A DNA stretch of 64,000 nucleotides from Oleiphilaceae bacterium (GCA_022447365.1 JAKVBL010000012.1:1-64000); one strand, 5' to 3'. Positions 19,958 through 30,660 are shown, counted from the first letter of the stretch. Translations and numbers: made by a program. Notes: a model not told the origin generated them from the letters alone.

Positions 19958-20554
19958 ATGAGCGCAATACTGACAGGATTTTCTTTGGGCCTGTCATTGA
20001 TTTTGGCAATCGGCGCTCAAAACGCATTTGTTCTGAAGCAAGGACTCAAAAAAGAACATGTATTTGTTAGCTGCTTTATCTGTGCGCTTTCAGATGCCAT
20101 TCTTATTTCGGCAGGCGTATTCGGATTTGGCGCTCTCGTTACTACTTATCCGCAAATAGAAAGCTTTGCACGTTATGGCGGTGCAATATTCTTACTGTTT
20201 TATGGCTTAAGCAGTTTCTATAGTGCTTGCACTGTTAAGCATGAGCTTACCGAAAGCCAAGAAAACACATCAAGCATATTAACGACAATATTAACCTGCC
20301 TTGCTTTTACATGGCTCAATCCTCATGTTTATTTGGACACTGTAGTATTGCTTGGCTCCATCTCTACACAATATGGTGAGTTACAATACTGGTTCGGATT
20401 CGGTGCCGTTATCGCATCATTTACTTTCTTCTTTTCACTTGGATATGGTGCTCGGTTCCTAAGACCAATCTTTGCCCAAGCAAAATCATGGCAAGTCTTG
20501 GAAGTAATTATTGGTGTCATCATGCTAAGCTTGGCGCTGAGCCTCGTCATCTAA
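19958..20554 (+). CDS. LysE/ArgO-family amino acid exporter
   Basis: 198-residue inner-membrane exporter with six hydrophobic segments. The LysE/ArgO signature is at the start: GFSLGLSLILAIGAQNAFVLKQGL at 8-31, followed by the ALSDAILISAGVFGFG helix. Known relatives export lysine or arginine; the exact substrate is not shown by the sequence. It could be cotranscribed with the small membrane gene upstream. Confidence 0.88.
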   Translation: MSAILTGFSLGLSLILAIGAQNAFVLKQGLKKEHVFVSCFICALSDAILISAGVFGFGALVTTYPQIESFARYGGAIFLLFYGLSSFYSACTVKHELTESQENTSSILTTILTCLAFTWLNPHVYLDTVVLLGSISTQYGELQYWFGFGAVIASFTFFFSLGYGARFLRPIFAQAKSWQVLEVIIGVIMLSLALSLVI

Positions 20555-20580
20555 AACTCTTTGCTTTCACTGCGAGATAA

Positions 20581-21708
20581 ATGAACACACACTACGACAG
20601 TCCTTTTGGTGCGCTAACGCTTCAACGCTATCCGTTATTTAAAAATAGTAAGGCTCAACAGAACCTGCAGGCATGGGAAGGTGCTGACACCTTGTTATTG
20701 GAAGAACTGAGTAAGCATGATCTGTCCAATAAACGAATTCTTATCTTAAACGACCAATTTGGCGCGATCAGTTGTGCGCTTCGTGCATTTGATATCACGA
20801 TTCAAACTGACTCATTTTTGTCATCGACAGCTATTCGATTAAATACGCAGGCGAATACAAAACAAGAACCTGAGAAACTTGTTCCAAGCACAACATCACT
20901 TGAAGGCAGCTTTGATCTTGTCGTTATTAAAATCCCCAAATCATTAAGTTTTCTAGAAGATCAGTTGTATGCGATTAGAAAACATATAAACGAGCATTCT
21001 GTTGTCATAGCAAGCGCTATGGTAAAAAGTCTTAGCAAGAACACCCGTGATATTTTTGAAAAGCTGCTAGGCCCTAGCGAACAATCTTTAGCTTCAAGAA
21101 AATCAAGATTAATCCATTGCAACCCCTCTCCAAACAAGTGGAAAGGCCAATCGCCTTTTCCTAGAAGCTATTCAACACATGGACTCGAATTGAGCTGCGA
21201 TGCTAATGTTTTTGCGGAGGGGCGACTGGACCCTGGAACTCGCGTATTTCTAGACTATCTACAAGAGCTTCCAAAAGCTGAAACGATCATCGATCTAGCC
21301 TGCGGCAGCGGCATCATGGGAATTATGTGTGCTCAAACTATTGAGCCCAAACATACCTATTTTTGTGACGAATCATTTATGGCCGTCGCGAGCACTACAA
21401 GAAACGCGAGTCGTTATTTAAGCGAGCGATTTTCTGCAAGCTGCGCCAATAATATTCCCGAATCATACCCAAAAGTGGATCTTATAGTCTGCAACCCGCC
21501 CTTCCACCAGCAACAAACCATGAGCACAGATATCGCGATGAGCATGTTTAAAAATGCGTATCGTCAGCTAAAGAGAAACGGAGAATTTTGGGTTGTTGCT
21601 AATCGCCACCTTGGATATCACACTGCATTAAAGAAACTCTTTGGGAATTGCGAAAATATTGCCAAACACGCCAAGTACGTCGTTTTACGATGCAAACGCA
21701 TTGATTGA
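20581..21708 (+). CDS. rlmG: RlmG, 23S rRNA (guanine-1835-N2) methyltransferase
   Basis: SAM-dependent methyltransferase of the RsmC/RlmG type, with a duplicated fold. The N-terminal catalytically dead half contains FDLVVIKIPKSLSFLEDQL. The C-terminal active half has the SAM motif DLACGSGIMGIMCAQ near 237-251 and the base-amino methylation motif NPPFHQ near 303-308. 375 residues compare with 378 in E. coli RlmG. It starts 26 bases after the exporter gene and ends 6 bases before the EamA gene. Confidence 0.88.
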   Translation: MNTHYDSPFGALTLQRYPLFKNSKAQQNLQAWEGADTLLLEELSKHDLSNKRILILNDQFGAISCALRAFDITIQTDSFLSSTAIRLNTQANTKQEPEKLVPSTTSLEGSFDLVVIKIPKSLSFLEDQLYAIRKHINEHSVVIASAMVKSLSKNTRDIFEKLLGPSEQSLASRKSRLIHCNPSPNKWKGQSPFPRSYSTHGLELSCDANVFAEGRLDPGTRVFLDYLQELPKAETIIDLACGSGIMGIMCAQTIEPKHTYFCDESFMAVASTTRNASRYLSERFSASCANNIPESYPKVDLIVCNPPFHQQQTMSTDIAMSMFKNAYRQLKRNGEFWVVANRHLGYHTALKKLFGNCENIAKHAKYVVLRCKRID

Positions 21709-21714
21709 TATACT

Positions 21715-22653
21715 ATGAATACAGCTCTCACCATGCGTTTAAAAGACTGGGCGATCCTCATAGGTTTATCCGTCCTATGGGGCGGTTCGTTTTTATTCAA
21801 TGAATTTACCCTACCCGATTTTTCTCCAACCACGACAACATGGCTAAGAGTCACGATTGCCGCTGCCTGCTTGTGGACATTAGCTTTCGTGCGAAAAGTT
21901 CCCATTCCTTCCTCACCGAGATTCTGGGTTGCAATAGCACTGATGGGTCTACTAAACAATGCGATTCCGTTTAGCTTAATTGTATGGGGGCAGCAAGAAA
22001 TTGATTCGGGTTTAGCCTCAATTCTGAATGCAACGACACCATTATTTACGATCTTGGTCGCCGGAATATTCCTTAGTGACGAACGAATAAGCCCTACAAA
22101 ATTAAGTGGCGTCGTGTTTGGCTTTGTTGGCGTCGTGATCATGATCGGTACAGATCAAATCACACAAATTAATACTAGTATTAGCCCGAGCACACTCGCA
22201 CAATTTGCGATCTTAGGTGCAGCATTATGCTATGCGATTGCGACTGTATTTGGGCGCAGATTCAAAGCCATGAACGTAAACGTGATTGTAATTGCCGCAG
22301 CACAAACTAGTTTGGCAAGCCTATGGCTCATACCAGTTTGCATAAGCTTTGACGGTTTTAGTGAGCTACAAGTCGCCACGCATACAGCTTGGCTCGCCGT
22401 GCTCGCCCTAGGAGTATTAAGCACCGCCTTAGCTTATATTGGTTACTTTGCTGTGCTATCAAGCGCAGGCGCTACCAACCTATCTCTTGTGACGTTTATG
22501 GTGCCAGTGTCTGCTATCTTTTTAGGATGGCTGATTATCGGAGAACAGCTCTCCACAAGTCATTATTTGGGAATGTTATGCATCGCCCTTGGACTAGGAA
22601 CCATTGATGGGCGCCCACTAAAGGCAATACGAACTAAAATGTTGAAACCTTAA
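21715..22653 (+). CDS. EamA-family (DMT) transporter
   Basis: 312 residues with ten predicted membrane helices arranged as two EamA repeats (about 12-145 and 160-300). Typical marks are LSVLWGGSFLFNEF in helix 1 and the second-repeat ILGAALCYAIATVFGRRF. Family members export amino acids or other metabolites; the substrate is not deducible. It is directly downstream of rlmG and convergent with rep. Confidence 0.85.
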   Translation: MNTALTMRLKDWAILIGLSVLWGGSFLFNEFTLPDFSPTTTTWLRVTIAAACLWTLAFVRKVPIPSSPRFWVAIALMGLLNNAIPFSLIVWGQQEIDSGLASILNATTPLFTILVAGIFLSDERISPTKLSGVVFGFVGVVIMIGTDQITQINTSISPSTLAQFAILGAALCYAIATVFGRRFKAMNVNVIVIAAAQTSLASLWLIPVCISFDGFSELQVATHTAWLAVLALGVLSTALAYIGYFAVLSSAGATNLSLVTFMVPVSAIFLGWLIIGEQLSTSHYLGMLCIALGLGTIDGRPLKAIRTKMLKP

Positions 22654-22662
22654 AGGCTTGGC

Positions 22663-24687
22663 TTAACAATCTGACTTCAGATCATCTAGCAATGCCGATA
22701 ATGTCTGCTTGCCTTTTTTCTTCGCACGCTCTTTGTCTTGTTCTTCTCCGCCTTCCCAAACAAGATCTTCGTCTGGAAGTTCATCCAAGAACCGACTCGG
22801 AATCGTCTCTATTTTCTCTCCAAACTGCTTTCTGGTTGCCGCATAGGTTAGCGCCAAGGTTCTTTTTGCTCGCGTAATACCTACGTACATTAAACGTCGT
22901 TCTTCTTCGATATTATCTTCTTCGATACTGTTTCGATGCGGTAGTATTTCTTCTTCTAATCCCATAATGAAAACATGGGGAAACTCCAACCCTTTCGAGG
23001 CATGAAGTGTCAGCAAATGAACTTTGTCGCTGTCATCCTCTTCTTCTTGCTGCTCTAGCATGTCACGCAAAACAAGTTTCGATATTGCTTCATCGATGCC
23101 AATTTCGTCTGCTGTACCTTTGTCTGCCTCGAGCATCGTTTGCATCGAATCAATCAAATACCAGACATTATCCATTCGTCGTTCAGCAGCCTTGGGCGAA
23201 CTTGCGTTTTGATGAAGCCACTGATCATATTCGATATCTATAAAGAGTTGCTTGAGTACAGGAATAGGGTCCTCTTCATAACAACGACGTGTTGTGCGCT
23301 CAAGCCATGAGGCAAAACGACGCACTTTCTCTAAGGCGCGCTCATTCAAGACTTGAGACAAGCCCATCTCACCACATGCTTGATAGAGGCTGATGTTTCG
23401 CTCCGTTGAATAGTTCCCTAGTTTTTCAAGTGTACTAGGACCAATTTCTCGGCGCGGTACATTTACAACACGCAAAAAGGCCGCATCATCATCCGGATTT
23501 ACCAACAACCTTAAATACGACATCGCATCTTTAATTTCATTTTTAGCAAAGAAAGATGTACCGCCTGACAAGCGATATGGCACCTGAAACGCTTGTAGCT
23601 TGATTTCTAATAAACGACTTTGATGATTACCGCGATACAACACTGCGAAATCTTTGAACGAAACACCGCGCTTTAACTTCTGATCGAGAATCTCAGCCGC
23701 AACTTGTTCGGCCTCTGCATCTTCATTACGGCAGCGGATAATACGAATAGGCTCACCACCTTTCATATCACTCCATAAGGCTTTCTCAAATGCATGCGGG
23801 TTATTCGCGATCACGACGTTTGCTGCATTCAATATCAAACTTGTGGAACGATAATTTTGCTCGAGCTTAACGAGTTTCAATGATGAAAAATCTTGCTCTA
23901 GTTTGGCTAGATTTTCAGGTCTCGCACCTCGCCATGCATATATTGATTGATCGTCGTCCCCGACGACTGTTAGCGCCTCTCGCTCCTGCACCAACATACG
24001 AACAAGATCATACTGAGCGAGATTGGTATCTTGATACTCATCAACCAACAAGTATCGAATTTTCTGCCGCCATTTTTGTAATACATCAGCCTCATTTTTA
24101 AATAACAAAACAGGCAATAAAATTAAGTCATCAAAATCTAAAGCGTTATAGGCTTTCAAATAGCGCTCATATAGAACATAGGCTTGGGCAGCTTGCAGAT
24201 CTTCTGGTGTTTTTGCTTTGCTCACCGCAACTTGAGGTGTCCACATTGCATTTTTCCAGTTAGAAATTTGCATCTGGACAAGATTGAGAACATCGCTGTT
24301 TTCCTCACCTTCTTTCATGAGGATGTCTCGCAACAAGGTTTTTGCATCTTCGCTATCGAAAATAGAAAACCCTGGTTTATAGCCTAAGCGCTCGTGCTCA
24401 GTTCGAATGATATTGAGACCGAGGTTGTGAAAAGTGGAAATAGTTAAGCCACGCGCATCTGGGCCCGAAATCAGCTGACTAACCCGCTCTTTCATTTCCC
24501 TCGCGGCTTTATTGGTAAAGGTAACCGCTGCGATATTCCTGCCTTTAATACCGCACTCGTTAACGAGATAAGCAATCTTGCGCGTAATTACACTCGTTTT
24601 ACCACTCCCTGCACCAGCTAATACGAGCAAAGGCCCGCCAACATATTTAACGGCTTCACTCTGTTTTGGATTCAGGGTACTCCCCAC
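22663..24687 (-). CDS. rep: Rep, ATP-dependent DNA helicase (UvrD/Rep superfamily 1)
   Basis: 3'-5' helicase that helps replication forks past protein roadblocks. Motif I AGAGSGKT is near residue 22-29, motif II DEYQDTN follows, then VVGDDDQSIYAWRGA, LEQNYRS and the C-terminal HASKGLEFPHVF and RRLMYVGITRA. The GTG at 24687 has GAGG six bases upstream and gives 674 residues, one more than E. coli Rep; an ATG at 24708 without a ribosome site would add seven. It is divergent from tex. UvrD or PcrA are less likely because the start aligns with Rep. Confidence 0.92.
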   Translation of the reverse strand: MGSTLNPKQSEAVKYVGGPLLVLAGAGSGKTSVITRKIAYLVNECGIKGRNIAAVTFTNKAAREMKERVSQLISGPDARGLTISTFHNLGLNIIRTEHERLGYKPGFSIFDSEDAKTLLRDILMKEGEENSDVLNLVQMQISNWKNAMWTPQVAVSKAKTPEDLQAAQAYVLYERYLKAYNALDFDDLILLPVLLFKNEADVLQKWRQKIRYLLVDEYQDTNLAQYDLVRMLVQEREALTVVGDDDQSIYAWRGARPENLAKLEQDFSSLKLVKLEQNYRSTSLILNAANVVIANNPHAFEKALWSDMKGGEPIRIIRCRNEDAEAEQVAAEILDQKLKRGVSFKDFAVLYRGNHQSRLLEIKLQAFQVPYRLSGGTSFFAKNEIKDAMSYLRLLVNPDDDAAFLRVVNVPRREIGPSTLEKLGNYSTERNISLYQACGEMGLSQVLNERALEKVRRFASWLERTTRRCYEEDPIPVLKQLFIDIEYDQWLHQNASSPKAAERRMDNVWYLIDSMQTMLEADKGTADEIGIDEAISKLVLRDMLEQQEEEDDSDKVHLLTLHASKGLEFPHVFIMGLEEEILPHRNSIEEDNIEEERRLMYVGITRAKRTLALTYAATRKQFGEKIETIPSRFLDELPDEDLVWEGGEEQDKERAKKKGKQTLSALLDDLKSDC

Positions 24688-24841
24688 AACTGACCTCAAT
24701 AAACACATTAACGATAGAGCCGCGTAGTTTAACCGAGTTGCAAGCCGAGTAAAAAAGCTATCTTTATTTCATTTACAAGGGTTTAAATTCAGGGCTTCGC
24801 TCCCATCTAAACGCTCGTAAAATAAAATACGGACAACGCGA

Positions 24842-27130
24842 ATGTTATCTATCACGCAAACCATTGCGAACGAACTCTCTGTTCGCACAGAACAAGTTGA
24901 CGCGACGATTCGCCTCATTAAAGACGGCGCAACGATTCCTTTCATTGCCCGCTATCGCAAAGAACAAACTGGCGCGTTAGATGATACGCAACTTCGTAAG
25001 CTCGATGAACGACTAACTTATTTAACTGAGTTAAATGAACGAAGAGAAGTCATCCTTAATAGCATTTCGGAACAAGACAAACTCACGCCTGAGCTCGAAA
25101 AGAAAATCCAGTCCGCTCAAAGTAAGCAGACCCTAGAGGATTTGTATTTACCCTACAAACCCAAGCGACGAACCAAGGGCCAAATAGCCATTGAAGCGGG
25201 CCTAGAACCCTTAGCAGATAGGCTGTTCTCTACCCCAGAAATATCTCCAGAGCATGAAGCCGAAAAATACATCAACGAAACGTTGGGATTTACTGATGTA
25301 AAAGCTGTATTGGATGGCGCTAAATATATTTTGATCGAGCGTTTTTGCGAGGACGCAGATTTACTAAATAAGCTGCGTAATGAAATGTGGCAATACGGGC
25401 AATTAGAAAGCTCTGTTGCTGATGAAAAGCATCAAGATGCACAGAAGTTTCGCGATTATTTTGAATACAATGAATCCATCAAAAAGATCCCATCACATAG
25501 AGCGCTTGCTTTATTTAGAGGTCGAAAAGACGGCATCCTATCTTTGAAACTTGAGCATAAAGATGCGGACAAGACGAGTCGAATTTCAGTTTCACCTTGT
25601 GAAATCATGATCGCCGAGCATTTTGCTATCAAAGACCAAGGCCGCGCATCGGACGCTTGGTTGAGAGAAGTCGTTCGCTGGGCTTGGCGAGTTAAGCTCA
25701 GCATGAGCATCGAGACAGAGCTACTCTCTCAACTACGTGAAACAGCTGAAAGCGGCGCGATTAAAGTATTTGCTGATAATCTAAAAGATTTATTGTTGGC
25801 CGCGCCCGCAGGGCCAAAAGTTACCATTGGCCTTGATCCCGGTTTACGTACCGGAGTAAAAGTTGCTGTTGTTGACGCGACGGGCAAACTTTTAGCCTAT
25901 GACACCATCTACCCTCATGCCCCCAAAAACCAATGGGATACATCGCGAGAACGTATTGCTCAACTTGCAAAAAAATACAATGCTGAGCTATTGAGCATCG
26001 GTAACGGCACAGCCTCACGCGAGACCGAAAAACTCTGTGCAGATGTCTGCAAATATTATCCTGACTTGAAGCTCTCTCGAATTGTCGTCAGCGAAGCTGG
26101 AGCTTCGGTGTATTCCGCATCAGAAATCGCTGCGAACGAATTTCCCGATATTGACGTCAGCATCCGAGGAGCGGTATCGATCGCTAGAAGGTTACAAGAC
26201 CCGCTCGCAGAGCTTGTGAAAATAGAGCCCAAAGCCATTGGTGTTGGTCAGTATCAACACGATGTAAGTCAGTTCAAGCTTGGAAAAAGCTTAGACGCGG
26301 TCATTGAAGACTGTGTTAATGCTGTTGGCGTCGACGTCAATACAGCTTCTGCACCTTTACTTTCACGCGTATCTGGCATCGCAGCCAACACAGCGTCCAA
26401 TATTGTTTTGTTCCGTGATACATATGGCGCTTTTCGCTCTAGAGAAGATTTGAAATCAGTGCCTCGTTTAGGCGATAAAGCTTTCGAACAATGCGCTGGA
26501 TTTCTTCGTATTAACAATGGCGAAAATCCGCTAGATGCCTCTGCCGTGCATCCCGAGTCATATTCTGTCGTTGAACAAATTGCCAAATCTCAAGACAAAA
26601 AAGTAGTGCAACTTATTGGTGAAACGTCTGTCACACAACTCGACGCCTCGGCCTTCACTTCCGATAGCATCGGCGTTCATACCATTAACGATATTTTGCG
26701 CGAACTTGCGAAGCCTGGTAGAGACCCTCGACCTGAATTTAAATCAGCAAACTTTAAAGAGGGTATCGAAGAGATAAGCGATTTAAAAGAAGGAATGATC
26801 CTTGAAGGCAGTGTCACCAACGTGACAAATTTTGGGGCCTTTGTAGATATTGGAGTGCATCAAGATGGCCTCGTGCACATTTCTTGTCTGGCTAACAAGT
26901 TCGTGAAAGACCCTCGAGACGTGGTTAAAACGGGCGATATTGTCAAAGTAAAAGTACTTGAGTTTGACGCCAAGCGTAAACGTATTGCGCTAAGTATGCG
27001 ATTACAAGACGCAGCCGAGCAAACGACACCAAAGTCATTAGAACAAAAAAACACCAAAGCAAAAAACCAGCAAAACGCGCCACTCAACAACGCGTTTGCT
27101 TCTGCCTTTGCTAAGGCTAAAAAACAGTAA
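24842..27130 (+). CDS. tex: Tex, RNA-binding transcription accessory protein
   Basis: Highly conserved nucleic-acid-binding protein related to eukaryotic Spt6. In order: helical N-terminal domain ([20 protein letters not shown]), a YqgF-like RNase H fold ([17 protein letters not shown] near 328-344), helix-hairpin-helix repeats ([38 protein letters not shown]) and an S1 RNA-binding domain (about 648-718, [20 protein letters not shown]). 762 residues is the usual length. The last 40 residues are Lys/Gln/Asn-rich. Confidence 0.95.
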   Translation: MLSITQTIANELSVRTEQVDATIRLIKDGATIPFIARYRKEQTGALDDTQLRKLDERLTYLTELNERREVILNSISEQDKLTPELEKKIQSAQSKQTLEDLYLPYKPKRRTKGQIAIEAGLEPLADRLFSTPEISPEHEAEKYINETLGFTDVKAVLDGAKYILIERFCEDADLLNKLRNEMWQYGQLESSVADEKHQDAQKFRDYFEYNESIKKIPSHRALALFRGRKDGILSLKLEHKDADKTSRISVSPCEIMIAEHFAIKDQGRASDAWLREVVRWAWRVKLSMSIETELLSQLRETAESGAIKVFADNLKDLLLAAPAGPKVTIGLDPGLRTGVKVAVVDATGKLLAYDTIYPHAPKNQWDTSRERIAQLAKKYNAELLSIGNGTASRETEKLCADVCKYYPDLKLSRIVVSEAGASVYSASEIAANEFPDIDVSIRGAVSIARRLQDPLAELVKIEPKAIGVGQYQHDVSQFKLGKSLDAVIEDCVNAVGVDVNTASAPLLSRVSGIAANTASNIVLFRDTYGAFRSREDLKSVPRLGDKAFEQCAGFLRINNGENPLDASAVHPESYSVVEQIAKSQDKKVVQLIGETSVTQLDASAFTSDSIGVHTINDILRELAKPGRDPRPEFKSANFKEGIEEISDLKEGMILEGSVTNVTNFGAFVDIGVHQDGLVHISCLANKFVKDPRDVVKTGDIVKVKVLEFDAKRKRIALSMRLQDAAEQTTPKSLEQKNTKAKNQQNAPLNNAFASAFAKAKKQ

Positions 27131-27207
27131 GCGCTAGTTAAATACAGACTAAACGACTAAGCTAACCGACTTAATATTCTCCCGCAAATAGGGTGAAAGG
27201 ATTACAC

Positions 27208-28782
27208 ATGACAGACGCATGCCTAGGATTAGAAGCGGGAATCGACACTCTTCGCACTTATGTTCAAACCTCTTCAGTGCCTCTTATCTCAAGAGGCTTA
27301 GAAAAAGAGGGTCTTCGCACACTAGCTAACAGCGACATTTCACAGAGTGATCACCCTAAGGCTCTCGGCCATCCTCTTACACACTCAAGCATTACCACTG
27401 ACTATTCAGAAGCTCTGTTAGAGCTGATTACAGGCGTTGAATCAAACGCGGATAATCTTCTATCACAACTCGAAATGACGCATCGTTTTGTCTTGAATAA
27501 TATTGGCGACGAGCTCTTGTGGGCGGGATCAATGCCCTGTCATTTAGATGGTGATAAAAGCATTCGTATCGCTGAGTACGGCGACTCCAATATTGGCAGA
27601 CTGAAACATATCTATCGTAAAGGTCTGGATGTGCGTTATGGCAGAATCATGCAGAGTATCGCAGGCCTGCATTTTAACTTCTCCTTATCGGATGAATTCT
27701 GGATGCAGTTAAAAGATGCCGACAATAGTCAAACTGATCTACAGACCTACAAATCTGAGAAGTACTTTGCGCTGACGCGTAATTTTCGACGTTACAGTTG
27801 GCTATTGATGTATCTATTCGGCGCATCTCCTGCACTAGACGCTAGTTTTCTGAATGGCAAAAGCAGCGATCTTGAAGTATTCGATGAAAAAGGCACGTAT
27901 TACAAACCCTACGCAACCTCTCTGCGAATGAGTGACTTAGGCTATACGAATAACGCTCAAAGCTCTTTAAATATCTGTTTCAACACGCTTGATAACTTCA
28001 CTAAAACACTTGGCGATGCGATTCATACCTCTTACCCAAGCTATGAAAAAATTGGGCTAAAAGATGATCATGACTACACGCAGTTGAATACCAATATTCT
28101 GCAAATCGAGAATGAGTATTACAGCAGTATTCGCCCCAAACGCACGACATTCTCAGGTGAAAAGCCAACGGCTGCATTAATTGAGCGTGGCGTAGAATAT
28201 GTTGAAGTTCGCTGTCTTGATCTAAACCCCTACCTACCTTTAGGTATCGACAAACAGCAAGTTACTTTTATGGATGGTTTTCTTCTGTTTTGCCTACTCC
28301 AAGACTCTCCATTCTTGAGCGCAGAAGCGTGTGAAGAACTTGAGCGGAACTTCACTTTAGTGACCAATGAAGGTCGAAAGCCAAACCTTTCACTGAACCA
28401 AAATGATCAAGCGCGTGACTTGAAAGAGTGGGCAACATCATTACTAGCAAACATTGAGCAGGTGTCTTCTGCGCTGAATAAACAAGACGCTGCAGCGCTT
28501 AAGTCCGCTATAAAGGCACAGCAAGCTAAAGTGAATGACAGTGCCTTATGCCCTTCTGCTAGGGTTCTTGCAGATATGCAGTCAAAGTCTGCTTCGTGGC
28601 TTGAGCTCTGCACCGCCTTATCATCTGAGCATAAATCTCAACTATTAGCATCCAGCATCAATGAGCAAAAGTTATCCGAACTTGAATCGACTGCGAAGCA
28701 AAGTCATCAAGATGCTCAAAACATTAAGCAAGCTGATAACGTACCCTTCGATGCATTTCTTGATGCATACGTCTCACCATAA
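27208..28782 (+). CDS. gshA: GshA, glutamate-cysteine ligase
   Basis: First step of glutathione synthesis, ATP-dependent joining of glutamate and cysteine. The ATG at 27208 has AAAGGA seven bases upstream and gives 524 residues (E. coli 518); a GTG at 27193 adds five. Family marks include ELITGVESNADNLLSQLEMTHRFV, GLHFNFSLSDEFW and VEYVEVRCLDLNPYLPLGID. This is the proteobacterial type I enzyme. A terminator follows. Glutathione made here would feed the GST-like and GFA proteins if they use it. Confidence 0.95.
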   Translation: MTDACLGLEAGIDTLRTYVQTSSVPLISRGLEKEGLRTLANSDISQSDHPKALGHPLTHSSITTDYSEALLELITGVESNADNLLSQLEMTHRFVLNNIGDELLWAGSMPCHLDGDKSIRIAEYGDSNIGRLKHIYRKGLDVRYGRIMQSIAGLHFNFSLSDEFWMQLKDADNSQTDLQTYKSEKYFALTRNFRRYSWLLMYLFGASPALDASFLNGKSSDLEVFDEKGTYYKPYATSLRMSDLGYTNNAQSSLNICFNTLDNFTKTLGDAIHTSYPSYEKIGLKDDHDYTQLNTNILQIENEYYSSIRPKRTTFSGEKPTAALIERGVEYVEVRCLDLNPYLPLGIDKQQVTFMDGFLLFCLLQDSPFLSAEACEELERNFTLVTNEGRKPNLSLNQNDQARDLKEWATSLLANIEQVSSALNKQDAAALKSAIKAQQAKVNDSALCPSARVLADMQSKSASWLELCTALSSEHKSQLLASSINEQKLSELESTAKQSHQDAQNIKQADNVPFDAFLDAYVSP

Positions 28783-28793
28783 AGAACACCCAT

Positions 28794-28823
28794 ACTCGGA
28801 TGCGAAACGCTTCCGAGTTTTTT
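28794..28823 (+). terminator. Rho-independent terminator of gshA
   Basis: Stem ACTCGGA/TCCGAGT with an inner GCG/CGC stem, followed by TTTTTT. It lies 11 bases after the gshA stop. The remaining stretch 28824-29214 holds the rmf leader: a TGTGTC/GACACA stem-loop around 28945-28980 and no gene that I can support. Confidence 0.88.
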
Positions 28824-29214
28824 CAATTACGTAAAGCTAATCCCCGCCTTTTTTGAGAACTGTCCGTTTCTGACAAATATTTCATCGTTCAAAATTTGCG
28901 CATTGCCGTGCATGTGCTAATTTTGTAACTGTACGTAACGAAATGTGTCAGCGTATTACCTAAAAAAACATAAAGACACATTCTTAGCGTGCAGAGTAGT
29001 GTTCATTGCACTAACGTAAATATATGTAACCTGTATTCGCGCATTGCTTTTAAAGCGAACAAAAATGATAAGCGCATCACAAAATACAGACTACGCTATC
29101 AAACCGTTATGTGTTGACTTGTGCGTGCCGAACCGCTTGAAGTCGATTGTACAGAGCAACTACCAATGCTCTGTGCATGAAAGTGCTTGGCAGCCTATTG
29201 AAAGGAGTGGCCCA

Positions 29215-29421
29215 ATGGCCGAAGACTTTTCTTTAAGCTGGAATTTAGAATCTCTTAACAAAGCTTATAAGCAAGGCTATATGTCTGGCGTTATGGGCAA
29301 AACAAGAGAAGACCGCCCCGGTATGAGCGATGTTGTGCTTGCCGCGTGGGAGGCAGGCTGGGAGGACGGCAACGATGTTGCCATCCAAGACACGCCTAAT
29401 GTCGTGCGTCTAGCTTCCTAA
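29215..29421 (+). CDS. rmf: Ribosome modulation factor
   Basis: RMF pairs 70S ribosomes into inactive 100S dimers in stationary phase. The ATG at 29215 is preceded by AAAGGAG, eight bases away, the strongest ribosome site in this stretch, and gives 68 residues. The family pattern is LNKAYKQGYMSGVMGKTRED, then a short loop, then AAWEAGWEDG (aromatic Trp and GW near the end). The frame stays open for 57 codons upstream (from 29044), but nothing there is RMF-like. The 3' end overlaps the convergent FliL-like gene by four bases. Confidence 0.85.
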   Translation: MAEDFSLSWNLESLNKAYKQGYMSGVMGKTREDRPGMSDVVLAAWEAGWEDGNDVAIQDTPNVVRLAS

Positions 29422-29822
29422 ATTTGAACAACAAAGCTGGTAAATAGTAGGTCTTGTACACCTGTCTTACCTACTTCCTCAGCTAAAGCTTCTTTTACTC
29501 TGCTAAGCGCAGCCAAACGAATAGTCTCTTGCGCTGTGTGAGAGCTCATTCCCTCTTTAGATTGTTCAGACAATAACATTACTATTTGATGCCTAATCAA
29601 AGGAGCATGGTGCTTTACCAACTCGACATGCTCTTCGCTTTCAACCTTTAAAGATATCTCAGCTTTTACATAAGATAGTTTTCTGCGAGGCTCGCCAAAG
29701 TTACTTACAAATGCAGGATTCATGGTGTGATAAACAGCTCTTTGTTTTTCTGAAGATTCATCCTCTGCAAAGGCTACTTGCATAGTCATTAAAGCGCCGA
29801 TTAGAGCGAGTACCGCTTTCAT
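29418..29822 (-). CDS. FliL-like periplasmic protein
   Basis: 134 residues. Residues 1-19 look like a signal peptide or anchor (MKAVLALIGALMTMQVAFA). The rest matches the FliL stator-associated domain: YVKAEISLKVESEEHVELVKHH, then PLIRHQIVMLLSEQS, then IRLAALSRVKEALAEEVG and a final LLFTSFVVQI. No flagellar gene is in the window, so it is an orphan paralogue of the type found beside chemotaxis or polar flagellum loci elsewhere. Role here is unknown. Confidence 0.78.
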   Translation of the reverse strand: MKAVLALIGALMTMQVAFAEDESSEKQRAVYHTMNPAFVSNFGEPRRKLSYVKAEISLKVESEEHVELVKHHAPLIRHQIVMLLSEQSKEGMSSHTAQETIRLAALSRVKEALAEEVGKTGVQDLLFTSFVVQI

Positions 29823-30000
29823 ATTACTTCCTTAGAATTGGTCAATAGATCAAGTATAGGTCGATCCACCAATTCAAGAAGTAATGATGCGTGACTATTT
29901 GTAGCGACCGGTCTCAGTTCACAAAAATTAAGAAGACTTAACTCGCCAACTTTGCGCTTAACTCGCACCATTGGCAGCAGATTTTATAGAGGCTTATACA

Positions 30001-30489
30001 GTGCAGTTATCCAATCGATTGATCGCGCTAGCAATCATAGTAACGAGCGTATCGTTAGTACTTGTCGCAAGCTATGTTGAACCTTTCGCTAGTATGAATC
30101 CGTGCCCGATGTGCATGATGCAAAGAGCAATCTACTTATGCGTCGGGGGCTTTGCCCTACTAGCTTTGCTCGCTGCCAAACACGCAGTAGCAAAGAATAT
30201 TTTCACGGGTCTTGGTTTGCTCACATCAATCGCAGGAATAAGTGTTGCTGCTCGACAAGTTTGGCTGCAACATTTGCCAGCAGATGAAGTTCCGGCATGC
30301 GGCCCGCCCCTTGAATATATGATCGAAGTATTCCCGTTAATAGAAGTATTACAATCCATGTTAATGGGCACTGGTGACTGCGCAGAAATTCAGTGGCAGT
30401 TTCTAGGTCTGTCGATTCCTGCTTGGAGCATTGTTGCTTTTTCAGGTCTTGCAGTCGCAAACATTATATTGCTGTTTAAAAAACAATAA
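30001..30489 (+). CDS. dsbB: DsbB, disulfide bond formation membrane protein
   Basis: Re-oxidises DsbA and passes electrons to quinones. Four membrane helices are visible. The first redox pair is CPMC (about 36-39) in the first periplasmic loop, the second pair is Cys near 89 (ACGPPLEYM) and Cys near 113 (GDCAEIQWQFLG). I chose GTG 30001 with GAGG eight bases upstream (162 residues); a TTG at 29971 would add ten hydrophilic residues. It precedes rsd, an order also seen in pseudomonads. Confidence 0.92.
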   Translation: MQLSNRLIALAIIVTSVSLVLVASYVEPFASMNPCPMCMMQRAIYLCVGGFALLALLAAKHAVAKNIFTGLGLLTSIAGISVAARQVWLQHLPADEVPACGPPLEYMIEVFPLIEVLQSMLMGTGDCAEIQWQFLGLSIPAWSIVAFSGLAVANIILLFKKQ

Positions 30490-30660
30490 CGGAAAGGCTC
30501 ACACGCCGTAACGTTTTGCAACAATTTACATATTGCTAGCAATACGCATATTCGCTAGCTTAAGTCCTATAACAGGATGAATAAAAAAGCGCTCAAGCGC
30601 TGAACCAGCAGGCTGAAATTTAAAAAGAAGATTCACGCCAAACGGATACTGGAGAGGTTC

